NCBI GenBank assembly: GCA_012798135.1 | Contig: JAAZNU010000036.1 | Location: 1-64,000 of the forward strand | Length of the DNA stretch: 64,000 nucleotides | Origin: Veillonellaceae bacterium | Lineage (GTDB): Bacteria > Bacillota_C > Negativicutes > UBA1444 | Reading direction: 5' to 3' | Part shown: positions 21,518-31,070 of the stretch, in pieces | Layout: every line of letters begins with the position of its first letter | Position numbering within the stretch: position 1 is the stretch's first letter | Translations under genes and position numbers: made by a program | The notes under the pieces: model-generated | What the model saw: only the letters and a program-made list of their open reading frames with translations | What the model was told of the DNA's origin: nothing | Databases searched by the model: none

Positions 21518-22381
21518 GTGACTTATTTGGCTGGTTGCGCTTTGTTTCCGCATCCGCCCATCATGCTTTCCGAAGTGGGAGGACCGGAATCGACCCAGGT
21601 CCAAAAAAGCGTGCAGGCGGCGGAATCGGCGGCGCAGTTCCTGATGCGGAAAAATCCGGCCACAATTGTTATTATAACGCCGCATGGTCCCGCATTCCAA
21701 GATGCCGTAGGGATTAACGTTTCGCCGGTTCTGCGCGGGAATCTGTCCGCCTTCGGGGCGCCGGAAGTTGCGGTTTCATTTGAAACCAACAGTTTGTTGG
21801 CGCAAAACATCATTAAACAGGCTGAGCGGCTGGGGGTCAGCTTGGCGATTTTGGATGAACCATTATCTCAGCAGTATCGGTTTTCTCTGCAGTTGGACCA
21901 TGGCGCCGTTATTCCGCTGTATTATTTGAACAAGGCGGGGTTTCGGGGGCAGGTGGTCCATCTGAGCGTAGGATTCTTGAGTTATCCGGAGATGTACGCT
22001 TTCGGCAAGGCTGTTCAAGGCGCGATCGAAGCAACCCGGCAAAAAGTGGCGGTGATTGCATCGGGCGACTTGTCCCACCGATTGATTCCCAGCGCGCCTG
22101 CCGGGTATAGTCCGCAGGGACGGGTGTTTGACGAACGGATCATCCAGTTGCTGCAGGCCATGGATGTCAAGTCCATGTTCGCGCTGTCGCCGGATTTGGT
22201 GGAAGATGCCGGGGAATGCGGACTCCGGCCCATCTTCTTTTTAATGGGAACCATGGACGGGATGGACGCGGAGGCGACGATCCTGTCCTACGAAGGGCCG
22301 TTCGGTGTTGGCTACGGGGTTGCCACATTTACCGCGAAAGACCGCCGCAAGGTGAAGGAGGGGAACTCGCGTGAACCGTGA
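21518..22381 (+). CDS. amrB: MEMO1/LigB-like protein (AmmeMemoRadiSam B)
   Basis: A class III extradiol-dioxygenase-like fold of the MEMO1 family (287 aa from GTG 21518; ATG 21512 is the alternative; both follow AAGGGGGG). Histidines expected in the metal pocket are visible in LFPHPPIM, IITPHGPA, LDHGAVIPLYYL and ASGDLSHRL, and a cysteine in DAGECGLRP. The biochemical role is unknown. Family members are found with AMMECR1-like and radical SAM partners. It overlaps the next gene by 11 bases. The two domains are fused in some Bacillota, as I recall, and are separate here. Confidence 0.85.
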   Translation: MTYLAGCALFPHPPIMLSEVGGPESTQVQKSVQAAESAAQFLMRKNPATIVIITPHGPAFQDAVGINVSPVLRGNLSAFGAPEVAVSFETNSLLAQNIIKQAERLGVSLAILDEPLSQQYRFSLQLDHGAVIPLYYLNKAGFRGQVVHLSVGFLSYPEMYAFGKAVQGAIEATRQKVAVIASGDLSHRLIPSAPAGYSPQGRVFDERIIQLLQAMDVKSMFALSPDLVEDAGECGLRPIFFLMGTMDGMDAEATILSYEGPFGVGYGVATFTAKDRRKVKEGNSREP

Positions 22382-22892
22382 GGAAAGTTGGCCGGTGCAT
22401 CTAGCGAAGGAAAGTTTGCGCTATTTTTTGGAGCATTCCCGCATCCTGCCGCAGCCAGCCGGCACATTGCCGCCGGAAGCGGCGAAACGGGCCGGTGTGT
22501 TTGTGTCTCTGAAAAAGAACGGGCAGTTGCGTGGCTGCATCGGCACTATCCTGCCGACCCAGCCGGATGTTGCGCGGGAAATCATTCGCAATGCCGTGAG
22601 TGCGGCCACTGAGGACCCGCGCTTCGACCGGGTTGCCCTAGCGGAATTGGCGGAGCTTGAAGTATCGGTCGACATCCTGGGTAATCCGGAACGGATCGAT
22701 TCCATGGATAAACTCGATCCCGCACGCTATGGCGTGATTGTGCGACAAGGCGGTCATTCCGGCGTCTTGCTGCCCGATCTGGCCGGGGTGGATTCCGCAG
22801 CGGACCAAGTAGCCATCGCTTGCCGCAAAGCCGGAATTTATCCCGAGGAATCCGTTGAACTGTACCGGTTTGAGGTCGTCCGTTACCATTAA
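22371..22892 (+). CDS. amrA: AMMECR1-domain protein (AmmeMemoRadiSam A)
   Basis: An AMMECR1-fold protein (173 aa). The hallmark LRGCIGT is at about residues 53-59, with AGVFVSLKKNGQ before it and DPRFDRVALAELAELEVSV after it. Function is unknown in all domains of life. GTG start at 22371 with GGAGGGGAA upstream, inside the end of the MEMO1-like gene, implies translational coupling. The third expected partner, a radical SAM enzyme, is not in the window. Confidence 0.88.
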   Translation: MNREESWPVHLAKESLRYFLEHSRILPQPAGTLPPEAAKRAGVFVSLKKNGQLRGCIGTILPTQPDVAREIIRNAVSAATEDPRFDRVALAELAELEVSVDILGNPERIDSMDKLDPARYGVIVRQGGHSGVLLPDLAGVDSAADQVAIACRKAGIYPEESVELYRFEVVRYH

Positions 22893-22993
22893 AATTGCTG
22901 ATATTGACGCAGCTATCCACAATAGGTCTGGTGCGACTGGTGTACTCCTGCAAAAACATTGCTGAACAAAATATACAATGTGCCGCAAAAGTG

Positions 22994-23023
22994 TTGCAAA
23001 AAAATGCACAAGTGATGTATAAT
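22994..23023 (+). promoter_or_regulatory. Promoter of the arginine gene block
   Basis: TTGCAA (22994-22999), 18-base spacer and TATAAT (23018-23023), 28 bases before the argC start. A half-site-like TGAAT (23033-23037) near the Shine-Dalgarno could belong to an arginine repressor, but I see no full two-half ARG box. Confidence 0.7.
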
Positions 23024-23050
23024 AATCAGCAATGAATGGAGGCGGTGCAA

Positions 23051-24085
23051 ATGAAATTTAGTATTTTGGGCGCCACAGGCTATACCGGTGAAGAATTGCT
23101 GCGGATTCTGGCGAATCATCCCCAGGCCCAGGTTCAGTACCTGACGTCCGAGAATCAGACGGGGACGCCGATTGCACAGACTTATCCGCATTTGATCCAA
23201 TTTTATCATGATACGATGATTTCCATCAAGGAAGTCGAACATATAGCCTCTAGCAGCGATGTCGTCTTTGCCTGCCTGCCCCATGGTCACGCGATGGCGA
23301 TCGGCGAGCAGGTGACCCGGGCCGGTGCCCGGCTGATCGATATGGGTGCTGACTATCGGTTCGCGGATACGAGCGTGTATGAAAAATGGTACAAGCTGAA
23401 GCATGTTCACGCTGATTCCCAGGCGGTTTACGGATTGACGGAGCTGAAGCGTGAACATGTGAAGTCGGCCAAAATCGTGGCGAATCCTGGTTGCTATACG
23501 ACAGCTTCGATTCTGGCGTTGACGCCGTTGGTCCAAAACGACCTGGTGGACCGGCGTTCTTTGATTGTGGACGCGAAGAGCGGCGTTTCCGGCGCCGGTC
23601 GCAAAGCGGAAACGATGTATCTGATCTGCGAGGCCTTTGAAAATGTTCAGGCGTATGGCATCGCCAATCACCGGCATACGCCCGAAATCGAGCAGGCTTT
23701 GTCGGCCGTGGCGGGGGAAGCGGTCACCATCAATTTCACCCCGCATCTGATCCCGATGCCCCGCGGCATTCTGTCCACGTGCTACGCCAACCTGAACAGC
23801 GGTGTCACGCCGGAGCAGGTCGACCAGGCGTTCCAGAAGGCCTATGGCGGTGAGTTCTTCATTCGGCTGCTCGGCCGTGGCGGCTATCCGGCAACGAAAA
23901 ATACCCGCGGCTCTAATTTCTGCGACATTGCCTGGCATATCGATCCCCGGACCAACCGGGTCATCGTGGTGTCGGCGCTCGACAATCTGGTCAAGGGCGC
24001 GGCCGGTCAGGCGGTGCAGAATATGAACGTGATGTTTGGGATCGACGAAAAGGCGGGCCTGACCCAGGCGCCGCTGTATCCATGA
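23051..24085 (+). CDS. argC: N-acetyl-gamma-glutamyl-phosphate reductase
   Basis: ArgC (344 aa) reduces N-acetylglutamyl-5-phosphate to the semialdehyde with NADPH. The Rossmann motif GATGYTGEELLRIL is at the N-terminus, and the catalytic cysteine lies in NPGCYTTASILAL. The start is ATG 23051 after GGAGGCGG. An ATG 15 bases earlier falls on the Shine-Dalgarno. It is the first gene of the arg block and overlaps the earliest argJ start by four bases. Confidence 0.96.
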   Translation: MKFSILGATGYTGEELLRILANHPQAQVQYLTSENQTGTPIAQTYPHLIQFYHDTMISIKEVEHIASSSDVVFACLPHGHAMAIGEQVTRAGARLIDMGADYRFADTSVYEKWYKLKHVHADSQAVYGLTELKREHVKSAKIVANPGCYTTASILALTPLVQNDLVDRRSLIVDAKSGVSGAGRKAETMYLICEAFENVQAYGIANHRHTPEIEQALSAVAGEAVTINFTPHLIPMPRGILSTCYANLNSGVTPEQVDQAFQKAYGGEFFIRLLGRGGYPATKNTRGSNFCDIAWHIDPRTNRVIVVSALDNLVKGAAGQAVQNMNVMFGIDEKAGLTQAPLYP

Positions 24086-24102
24086 TGGAGGGGGTACGCG
24101 AG

Positions 24103-25311
24103 GTGTTGAAAGAAGTTGCCGGTGGAGTTACGTTCCCCCGGGGATTCAAGGCGGCCGGCGTCAAGGCCGGCATCAAGAAAAATGGCAAGGAAGATGTGGC
24201 GCTGATTTTTAGCACAGTGGAGGCAAATTGGGCCGGCCGGTTCACGACGAACCGCTTTCCGGCTGCTCCCGTAATCGTTTCCCGCGCCGCCATGCAAAAC
24301 GTTTCAGGACGAGCGGTCATATTGAACGCCGGTTGCGCCAACGCCTGCACCGGTGAACAGGGGCTGACCGATGCCAAAAATACCGCCAAGCAAGTGGCGT
24401 CGCTTTTGGACATCGCCCCGGAGGCGGTCGTGGTTGGTTCCACCGGCGTGATCGGCGTGCCGCTGCCTATGGAAAAACTGTCCGCCGGCGTTCGCCAGGC
24501 AGTGGCCGAACTGTCGGAGTTCGGCGGCGAAAAGGCTTCGCAGGCCATTATGACCACTGATACTTTTGTCAAGACTTGCGGCTATGTGGCAGAACTGGGT
24601 GGCGTATCCGTGCGTTTTGGCGGCATGGCCAAAGGGGCGGGAATGATTTGCCCCAATATGGCGACGACTTTGGCTCTGATTACGACGGATGCGGCCGTGG
24701 TGCCTGAGGTGCTGCAAGCGGCCCTTACCGAAGCCGTGGGCGCATCTTTCAACCGGATCACGGTGGATGGCGATATGAGCACGAACGACATGCTCGTGGT
24801 GCTCGCCAATGGCATGGCCGGCAACCCGCAGATCGCCAGTCTGGAAGGACCGGAATACATGGAGTTTGCGTCGGCGTTGCGAGCGGCGGCCTTGAACCTG
24901 GCCAAAAAAATAGCACGTGACGGCGAGGGAGCAACGAAATTCATCGAAATCGAAGTGCGGGGTGCCGCCAATGAGGCGGATGCCCGGACAGCGGGGATGG
25001 CGATCGCCAACTCGCCGCTCGTCAAGACGGCATTTTTCGGCCAGGATCCCAACTGGGGCCGGATCTTATGTGCAGCCGGCTATTCCGGCGCCGAACTGGA
25101 TCCCTTGAAAACAACGCTGGCCATCGGCGGTGTACAGATCGTGGCGGGCGGTTTGGGTGCCCAATTTGACGAAAAAGCTCTTCGTTCGGTCATGGCCGAG
25201 CGCGAAATCAAGGTGGTCATCGATCTGGGGGTCGGCTCGGCGGGCACGACAATCTATACCTGCGACATGTCCTACGAATATATCAAGATCAACGGGGAGT
25301 ACACGACATGA
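24103..25311 (+). CDS. argJ: Glutamate N-acetyltransferase ArgJ
   Basis: ArgJ (402 aa from GTG 24103) transfers the acetyl group from N-acetylornithine to glutamate, recycling it. If bifunctional it also uses acetyl-CoA. It is made as a precursor that cleaves itself before a threonine, visible here in KGAGMICPNMATTLAL. I prefer GTG 24103 (VLKEVAGGVTFPRGF) because GGAGGGGG lies 9 bases upstream. ATG 24082, overlapping the argC stop, would add seven residues. No argA-like gene is nearby, consistent with the cyclic pathway. Confidence 0.94.
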   Translation: MLKEVAGGVTFPRGFKAAGVKAGIKKNGKEDVALIFSTVEANWAGRFTTNRFPAAPVIVSRAAMQNVSGRAVILNAGCANACTGEQGLTDAKNTAKQVASLLDIAPEAVVVGSTGVIGVPLPMEKLSAGVRQAVAELSEFGGEKASQAIMTTDTFVKTCGYVAELGGVSVRFGGMAKGAGMICPNMATTLALITTDAAVVPEVLQAALTEAVGASFNRITVDGDMSTNDMLVVLANGMAGNPQIASLEGPEYMEFASALRAAALNLAKKIARDGEGATKFIEIEVRGAANEADARTAGMAIANSPLVKTAFFGQDPNWGRILCAAGYSGAELDPLKTTLAIGGVQIVAGGLGAQFDEKALRSVMAEREIKVVIDLGVGSAGTTIYTCDMSYEYIKINGEYTT

Positions 25312-26168
25312 GCGGCACGGCGGAACTCAACAACTGGCGGGGACGCACAGTCGTCGTCAAATACGGCGGCAATGCGATGCTGGACGATTCCCTGAAGCAG
25401 GCGGTCGCCCAGGATATTGCCGACTTGTCTCATGCCGGCGTTCGGTTGGTGATTGTGCATGGCGGCGGGCCTGAAATCACCGGCTTGCTCAAGGCGATGA
25501 ACAAAAAATCCGAGTTTGTCGCCGGCTTGCGGGTGACGGACGCTGAAACGGCAACTTTGGCCCAGATGGCGCTGGTGGGGAAAACCAATCCCGAACTGGT
25601 GAATTTCATCAATCGCGCCGGTGTCCGCGCGGTAGGTCTGAACGGCAAGGATGCCGATCTGTTTGAAGTTCGCCGCCAGCTGGCGACGGTTTACGAAAAC
25701 GGCGTAGCCCAACAGGTGGATATCGGGTTTGTCGGCGAAGTGGCGTCGGTCCGGCCTGAATTGCTGCAGACTCTGCTGGACGGCGGCTATGTGCCGGTCA
25801 TTGCGCCGATCGGCGCCGATGCGGCTGGACAGACCTACAATATTAATGCGGATACGGCCGCTGCCGCCGTCGCGGCGCAGCTGCAGGCCGATGTGTTCCT
25901 GTTGTTGACGGACGTGGAAGGCGTTTTTCGCGATTACCATGACAAGAACAGCCTGATCGCCGAACTATCTTTTGAGGAAGCGACTGCGATGATCAAAACC
26001 GGTGTAGTAGACGGCGGCATGATCCCGAAAGTGCAGGCCTGCATGCGCGCCCTGGCGAAGGGCGCGCGCCTGGCCCGAGTGGTCGACGGCCGGCGGCCGC
26101 ATTGCATCGTCGAATCCCTGCAACCGGGCAATGTTGCCGGAACGGCGGTAGTAAAAAACAAGGGGTGA
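25308..26168 (+). CDS. argB: Acetylglutamate kinase
   Basis: ArgB (286 aa) phosphorylates N-acetylglutamate. The amino-acid-kinase motifs VVVKYGGNAM and VIVHGGGPEI, and the nucleotide part LLTDVEGVF, are visible. Starts ATGA over the argJ stop. The N-terminal extension is short, so whether it is the arginine-inhibited hexameric type is unclear. Confidence 0.96.
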   Translation: MSGTAELNNWRGRTVVVKYGGNAMLDDSLKQAVAQDIADLSHAGVRLVIVHGGGPEITGLLKAMNKKSEFVAGLRVTDAETATLAQMALVGKTNPELVNFINRAGVRAVGLNGKDADLFEVRRQLATVYENGVAQQVDIGFVGEVASVRPELLQTLLDGGYVPVIAPIGADAAGQTYNINADTAAAAVAAQLQADVFLLLTDVEGVFRDYHDKNSLIAELSFEEATAMIKTGVVDGGMIPKVQACMRALAKGARLARVVDGRRPHCIVESLQPGNVAGTAVVKNKG

Positions 26169-26174
26169 GTGTAG

Positions 26175-27368
26175 TTGGACAAAATGCAGGTGTTTGAGCA
26201 GGATCAGAAATATTTCATGCCGGTGTTCAGCCGCTATCCGCTGGTATTGTCGCATGGCGAAGGTCCATATGTGTTTGACACCGACGGCAAGAAGTATCTT
26301 GATTTTCTGGCAGGGATCGCCGTCAATGTACTGGGGCATGCCCATCCGGCGTTGGTCAGGGCGGTTTGTGAACAGGCTGGCAAACTGATCCATTGTTCCA
26401 ACCTTTATTATACGGAACCGCAAGTTCAGCTGATCGAAAAGATCGCCAAACTGTCCAAACTCGATAAGGTGTTCATCGCCAATAGCGGCGCCGAGGCCAA
26501 CGAGGGCGCCATGAAACTGGCCAGAAAATATGGCAAAATGCAGGCCGCCGACAAGTTCGAGATCGTAACGGCCGAGCATTCTTTCCACGGCAGGACGCTG
26601 GCAACGCTGACCGCTACCGGCCAGCCTAAATATCAAGAAGGTTATGAACCGTTGCCGGGTGGATTCCGGTATGTGCCGTTCAACGATAAAAAAGCGCTCG
26701 CTGCGGCTGTTTCTGACAAAACTTGCGCGGTGATGATCGAGCCGGTACAGGGCGAAGGCGGCATTCATACACCTGCCGACGGCTATCTGCAATACGCGCG
26801 TGAACTCTGCGACAAACACGGCGCGTTGCTGATTTTTGACGAAATTCAGAGCGGCATGGGGCGGACCGGCACGTTCCTGGCCTGCCAAGGCTACGGCGTG
26901 AAACCGGACATCGTGACCCTGGCGAAGGGACTGGCCGGCGGCGTGCCGATCGGCGCCTTTATGGCGACGGAAAAGGTGGCGGCAGCCTTTGCGCCGGGCG
27001 ACCATGGTTCGACCTTCGGCGGCAATCCTTTGGCCTGTGCGGCGGCGTTGGCGGTATTGGCGGTTATTGAACAGGAAAATCTGATGGCTAATGCCGTGAC
27101 GATGGGCGACTATTTGCTGGAAGAGCTGGCTGGGCTGAAACAGAAATATCCGGCGTTGATCCGCGAGATCCGGGGCAAAGGCCTGATGGTGGGGGCGGAA
27201 CTGACCAAACCCGGCCGCGAAGTGGTCGACCGTTGCCTGAAGCAGGGCGTCATCATCAACTGCACGGCCGGCAATGTGTTGCGGTTCGTTCCACCGCTGA
27301 ATATCGAGCGGAACCATGTCGACGAAGTCATCGCCATCCTCGATGGCGTTCTGGCGCAATGGCAATAA
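26175..27368 (+). CDS. argD: Acetylornithine aminotransferase
   Basis: ArgD (397 aa) is a PLP class III aminotransferase forming N-acetylornithine. The PLP lysine lies in VTLAKGLAGGVPIGA, preceded by LLIFDEIQSGMGRTG. TTG start at 26175 after AAGGGGTGA. An ATG three codons on is an alternative. It follows argB by six bases. Confidence 0.95.
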   Translation: MDKMQVFEQDQKYFMPVFSRYPLVLSHGEGPYVFDTDGKKYLDFLAGIAVNVLGHAHPALVRAVCEQAGKLIHCSNLYYTEPQVQLIEKIAKLSKLDKVFIANSGAEANEGAMKLARKYGKMQAADKFEIVTAEHSFHGRTLATLTATGQPKYQEGYEPLPGGFRYVPFNDKKALAAAVSDKTCAVMIEPVQGEGGIHTPADGYLQYARELCDKHGALLIFDEIQSGMGRTGTFLACQGYGVKPDIVTLAKGLAGGVPIGAFMATEKVAAAFAPGDHGSTFGGNPLACAAALAVLAVIEQENLMANAVTMGDYLLEELAGLKQKYPALIREIRGKGLMVGAELTKPGREVVDRCLKQGVIINCTAGNVLRFVPPLNIERNHVDEVIAILDGVLAQWQ

Positions 27369-27408
27369 TCGTCGGTGAAAGCCGACGGAAACAAAGGAAG
27401 GTATATCG

Positions 27409-28335
27409 ATGAGCATGAAAGGAAAGGACTTGCTGGCTCTTCACGATCTATCCCCGGCGGAAGTGGAGGAAATATTCCGCATGGCGGCCGAGTTGAAACA
27501 GAAAGTGAAGGACGGCGTCGAACACCCCCTGCTCAAAGGCAAAACTCTGGGCATGATCTTTCAGAAATCCTCCACGCGGACTCGCGTGTCCTTCGAGGTC
27601 GGCATGTACCAACTCGGCGGCTCCGCCCTGTTTCTCTCGGCCAACGACCTCCAGATGGGCCGCGGCGAGCCGATCCGGGATACGGCCCGCGTGCTGTCCC
27701 GCTATCTGGACGGCATCATGATCCGCACCTTTGCGCAGAAGGATGTGGAAGAATTGGCGGAATGGTCCTCCATTCCCGTTATCAACGGCCTGACCGACTC
27801 CCATCATCCCTGCCAGGTTTTGGCGGACCTGTTCACAGTCCGGGAGCATAGGGGAACTTTGAAGGGGCTCAAGCTGGCCTTCCTGGGTGACGGTTTCAAT
27901 ATGGCCAATTCCCTGATGGAGGGAGGCGCCAAGACCGGGATGCATGTCATGGTCGCCACTCCGCCCGGCTATGAACCGAAACCGGACATCGTGGAAGCCG
28001 CCAAGGCTGCGGCCGAGGAAACGGGCGGCAGCGTCCAGGTGTGCAATGACCCGCGGGAAGCGGCGCGTGACGCCGATGTGTTGGTGACGGATGTCTGGTC
28101 CAGCATGGGGCACGAAGCGGAACACCGGGCCCGGCTGAAGGCGTTCGGCGGTTACAGCCTGAACAGTGCGCTGGTGGCGATTGCCAAACCTAAGGCAATG
28201 ATCCAGCACTGCCTGCCCGCGCACCGGGGCGAGGAGATCAGCGACGAACTGTTCGAAGCACACGCGCAGGAGATTTTCGACGAGGCGGAGAACCGGCTCC
28301 ATGTGCAAAAAGCGATCATGGCACTGGTGATGTGA
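27409..28335 (+). CDS. argF: Ornithine carbamoyltransferase
   Basis: ArgF (308 aa) makes citrulline from ornithine and carbamoyl phosphate. The carbamoyl-phosphate loop FQKSSTRTRVSFE, the HHPCQVLADL segment and the ornithine-binding HCLPAHRGEE are intact. ATG 27409 follows AAAGGAAGG. The operon order C-J-B-D-F-G-H includes no carAB genes in this window. Confidence 0.97.
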   Translation: MSMKGKDLLALHDLSPAEVEEIFRMAAELKQKVKDGVEHPLLKGKTLGMIFQKSSTRTRVSFEVGMYQLGGSALFLSANDLQMGRGEPIRDTARVLSRYLDGIMIRTFAQKDVEELAEWSSIPVINGLTDSHHPCQVLADLFTVREHRGTLKGLKLAFLGDGFNMANSLMEGGAKTGMHVMVATPPGYEPKPDIVEAAKAAAEETGGSVQVCNDPREAARDADVLVTDVWSSMGHEAEHRARLKAFGGYSLNSALVAIAKPKAMIQHCLPAHRGEEISDELFEAHAQEIFDEAENRLHVQKAIMALVM

Positions 28336-28390
28336 CGGCAAACGAGGTAAAATATTAAAATAGACTAGATTTTTTGGAGGGAAAACGATT

Positions 28391-29623
28391 ATGAGCAACA
28401 CAGCGAACCCTAAAGCGGAAAAAGTGGTACTGGCCTATTCCGGCGGCCTGGATACTTCCGTCATCATTCCCTGGCTGATCGAAAATTATGGTTACGAAGT
28501 TATCGCCATGTGCGCCGATGTCGGCCAGGGCGACGACCTGGAATTTGTCAAACAAAAGGCGATCAAAACCGGCGCCAGCAAGGTTTATGTGGAGGATCTG
28601 CGGGACGAGTTCATCACCGAGTACATCTGGCCCACGCTGAAAGCCGGCGCGATGTACGAAGGGAAGTATCTGTTGGGAACCTCGATGGCCCGGCCGATCA
28701 TCGCCCAGGCCCTGGCCCGCATCGCCGAGAAGGAAGGCGCAGTCGCCATTGCCCACGGCGCCACCGGCAAAGGCAATGATCAGGTCCGGTTCGAACTGAC
28801 CATCAAGGCGTTGGCCCCGCATCTGAAGATCATCGCGCCCTGGCGGCTGTGGGATATTCGTTCGCGGGAAGACGCCATCGACTACGCGGAAAAACGCGGC
28901 ATCCCCGTGCCGGTGACCAAAGCCCGACCCTACAGCATGGACGCCAACCTTTGGCATTTGAGCCACGAAGGCGCCGACCTGGAAGATCCCTGGAACGAAC
29001 CCAAACCGGACCTGTGCATGATTTCCAAGACGCCGGAAACTGCTCCCGATGCCGCGGAATATGTGGAAATCGGCTTTGAAAAAGGAGCGCCGGTTTCGGT
29101 CAACGGCAGCAAATTGAGCCCGGTCGCACTGGTGGAAAAACTGAACGAACTGGGCGCCAAACATGGCGTTGGCATCGCCGACCTGGTGGAAAATCGTCTG
29201 GTGGGGATGAAGTCCCGTGGCGTATATGAGACCCCCGGCGGCGCAATTCTGTTCTATGCCCACCGCGAACTGGAAACCCTCACCCTGGACCGGGCCACGT
29301 TGCACTACAAGGAACAGATGGCGGTACGGTACGCTGAACTGGTGTATGACGGCATGTGGTTCTCGCCGTTGCGGGAAGCCCTGGACGCTTTTGTGAATCA
29401 GACCCAGCAGACCGTCACCGGTGTCGTGCGGGTAAAATTGTACAAGGGCAATATCATGAGCGCCGGCGTCAAATCGCCATACTCCCTCTACCATGAAGGC
29501 TTTGTCACTTTTGGCGAGGACGAAGTTTACAATCAGAAAGATGCCGAAGGCTTCATCAATCTGTTTGGTCTGCCGCTCAAGATTCGGGCGCTGATGATGC
29601 AAAAAGAGGCGAAACAGAAGTGA
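28391..29623 (+). CDS. argG: Argininosuccinate synthase
   Basis: ArgG (410 aa) ligates citrulline and aspartate with ATP. The PP-loop motif [10 protein letters not shown] is at about residues 14-23. GNDQVRFE and [16 protein letters not shown] are typical. TTGGAGGG precedes the ATG. The 55-base gap after argF is AT-rich and could hold an extra promoter. It overlaps argH by four bases (GTGA). Confidence 0.97.
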   Translation: MSNTANPKAEKVVLAYSGGLDTSVIIPWLIENYGYEVIAMCADVGQGDDLEFVKQKAIKTGASKVYVEDLRDEFITEYIWPTLKAGAMYEGKYLLGTSMARPIIAQALARIAEKEGAVAIAHGATGKGNDQVRFELTIKALAPHLKIIAPWRLWDIRSREDAIDYAEKRGIPVPVTKARPYSMDANLWHLSHEGADLEDPWNEPKPDLCMISKTPETAPDAAEYVEIGFEKGAPVSVNGSKLSPVALVEKLNELGAKHGVGIADLVENRLVGMKSRGVYETPGGAILFYAHRELETLTLDRATLHYKEQMAVRYAELVYDGMWFSPLREALDAFVNQTQQTVTGVVRVKLYKGNIMSAGVKSPYSLYHEGFVTFGEDEVYNQKDAEGFINLFGLPLKIRALMMQKEAKQK

Positions 29624-31035
29624 CCAAGCTGTGGGGTGGCCGGTTTACCCGGGACACTGACGCGAATGTGGAGGAGTTCACCTCCTCCATTTCGTTTGAT
29701 CAGCGCATGTATCGACAAGACATTCTCGGCAGCATGGCGCATGCCCGGATGCTGGGTCGTTGCGGGATCCTGACCGCGGAAGAAACGGAACAGATCATCC
29801 AGGGACTTACCTCCATCCTGGCGGATATCGAAGCCGGCAATTTCACGTTTGAAATCGCCCTGGAAGATATCCATATGAACGTCGAGAAGCGCCTGACGGA
29901 ACGGATCGGCCCGGTGGGCGGCAAACTGCACACCGCCCGCAGCCGCAACGACCAGGTGGCATTGGATACGCATATGTACATGAAGTCCGCCATCCAGTCG
30001 ATCGCGACGCTGCTCCACGGGTTGGAGCGGGCATTGGTAGAGGTGGCCGAGGCCAACATTGATGTGATTCTGCCGGGATACACCCATTTGCAGCGGGCGC
30101 AACCGGTGCTGTTTTCCCATCATTTGCTGGCGTATTTTCATATGCTGGCCCGCGATTTCGACCGGCTGAAGGGAGTCTGGGACCGTACCGACATCATGCC
30201 GCTCGGCGCCGGTGCGTTGGCGGGAACCACGTTCCCAATCGACCGTCGGATGGTCGCCGGGGAACTGAAATTTTCCCGGATTTACGCCAACAGTATGGAT
30301 GCGGTCAGCGACCGGGACTATATTTTGGAATTTCTCGCCTTTGCCGCCATTTTAATGGTGCATTTGTCCCGGCTCAGTGAAGAGATGATCCTGTGGTCGT
30401 CGACTGAATTTGCCTTCATTGAGCTTGATGACGCCCACTGCACCGGTTCCAGCATCATGCCGCAAAAGAAGAATCCCGACGTTTGCGAGTTGGTGCGCGG
30501 CAAAACCGGCCGCGTGACGGGGCATCTGATGGCCATGCTGACGATTCTGAAAGGCCTGCCCATGACTTACAATAAAGATCTGCAGGAAGACAAGGAAGGC
30601 GCCTTCGACACTATCGACACGTTGAAATTCAGTCTTTCGGTTTATGCCGACATGCTCCGGGGAATGAAAGTGAATTCCCGGCGGATGCGGCAGATGTTGG
30701 ACGATGATTTTTCCAATGCAACCGATATGGCCGATTATCTGGTGCGAAAAGGCCTGCCGTTCCGGGAAGCCCATGCCGTCGTCGGCAGGGCGGTCCGCCT
30801 TGCCATTGAGACGCAACGCAGTCTGACCGAACTCCCCCTTTCGGAATTACAGGCGTTGTGCCCATTGTTTGGCGATGATATTTTGGCGGCGCTCCAGATC
30901 GAAACCTGTATCGAGGCCCGGAACTCGGAAGGCGGGACCGCGTCCGCACAGGTGAGACAAGCCCTTACAAGTTGCCATTCTATTATGCAATTGCAGCAAA
31001 CAACGATTGACATGTATACAAAAAGCAATATATAA
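29620..31035 (+). CDS. argH: Argininosuccinate lyase
   Basis: ArgH (471 aa) splits argininosuccinate to arginine and fumarate. The superfamily signature [12 protein letters not shown], holding the catalytic serine, is present. It starts [14 protein letters not shown]. The GTG start overlaps the argG stop. Its last codons contain the ilvE promoter. Confidence 0.97.
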   Translation: MTKLWGGRFTRDTDANVEEFTSSISFDQRMYRQDILGSMAHARMLGRCGILTAEETEQIIQGLTSILADIEAGNFTFEIALEDIHMNVEKRLTERIGPVGGKLHTARSRNDQVALDTHMYMKSAIQSIATLLHGLERALVEVAEANIDVILPGYTHLQRAQPVLFSHHLLAYFHMLARDFDRLKGVWDRTDIMPLGAGALAGTTFPIDRRMVAGELKFSRIYANSMDAVSDRDYILEFLAFAAILMVHLSRLSEEMILWSSTEFAFIELDDAHCTGSSIMPQKKNPDVCELVRGKTGRVTGHLMAMLTILKGLPMTYNKDLQEDKEGAFDTIDTLKFSLSVYADMLRGMKVNSRRMRQMLDDDFSNATDMADYLVRKGLPFREAHAVVGRAVRLAIETQRSLTELPLSELQALCPLFGDDILAALQIETCIEARNSEGGTASAQVRQALTSCHSIMQLQQTTIDMYTKSNI

Positions 31036-31036
31036 T
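31007..31036 (+). promoter_or_regulatory. Promoter of ilvE
   Basis: TTGACA (31007-31012), 18-base spacer, TATAAT (31031-31036), overlapping the end of argH. The spacer contains the small palindrome TGTATACA (31013-31020), which may be a repressor site. This makes ilvE independent of the arg block. Confidence 0.8.
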
Positions 31037-31070
31037 AGGATAAATTAAGCGGCAATAGGGGGGTAACGGT

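Noticed and set aside
22900..23050. Canonical ARG box upstream of argC
   Set aside because: Only scattered TGAAT-like half-sites are visible. Two correctly spaced halves were not found, so arginine-repressor control is unproven.
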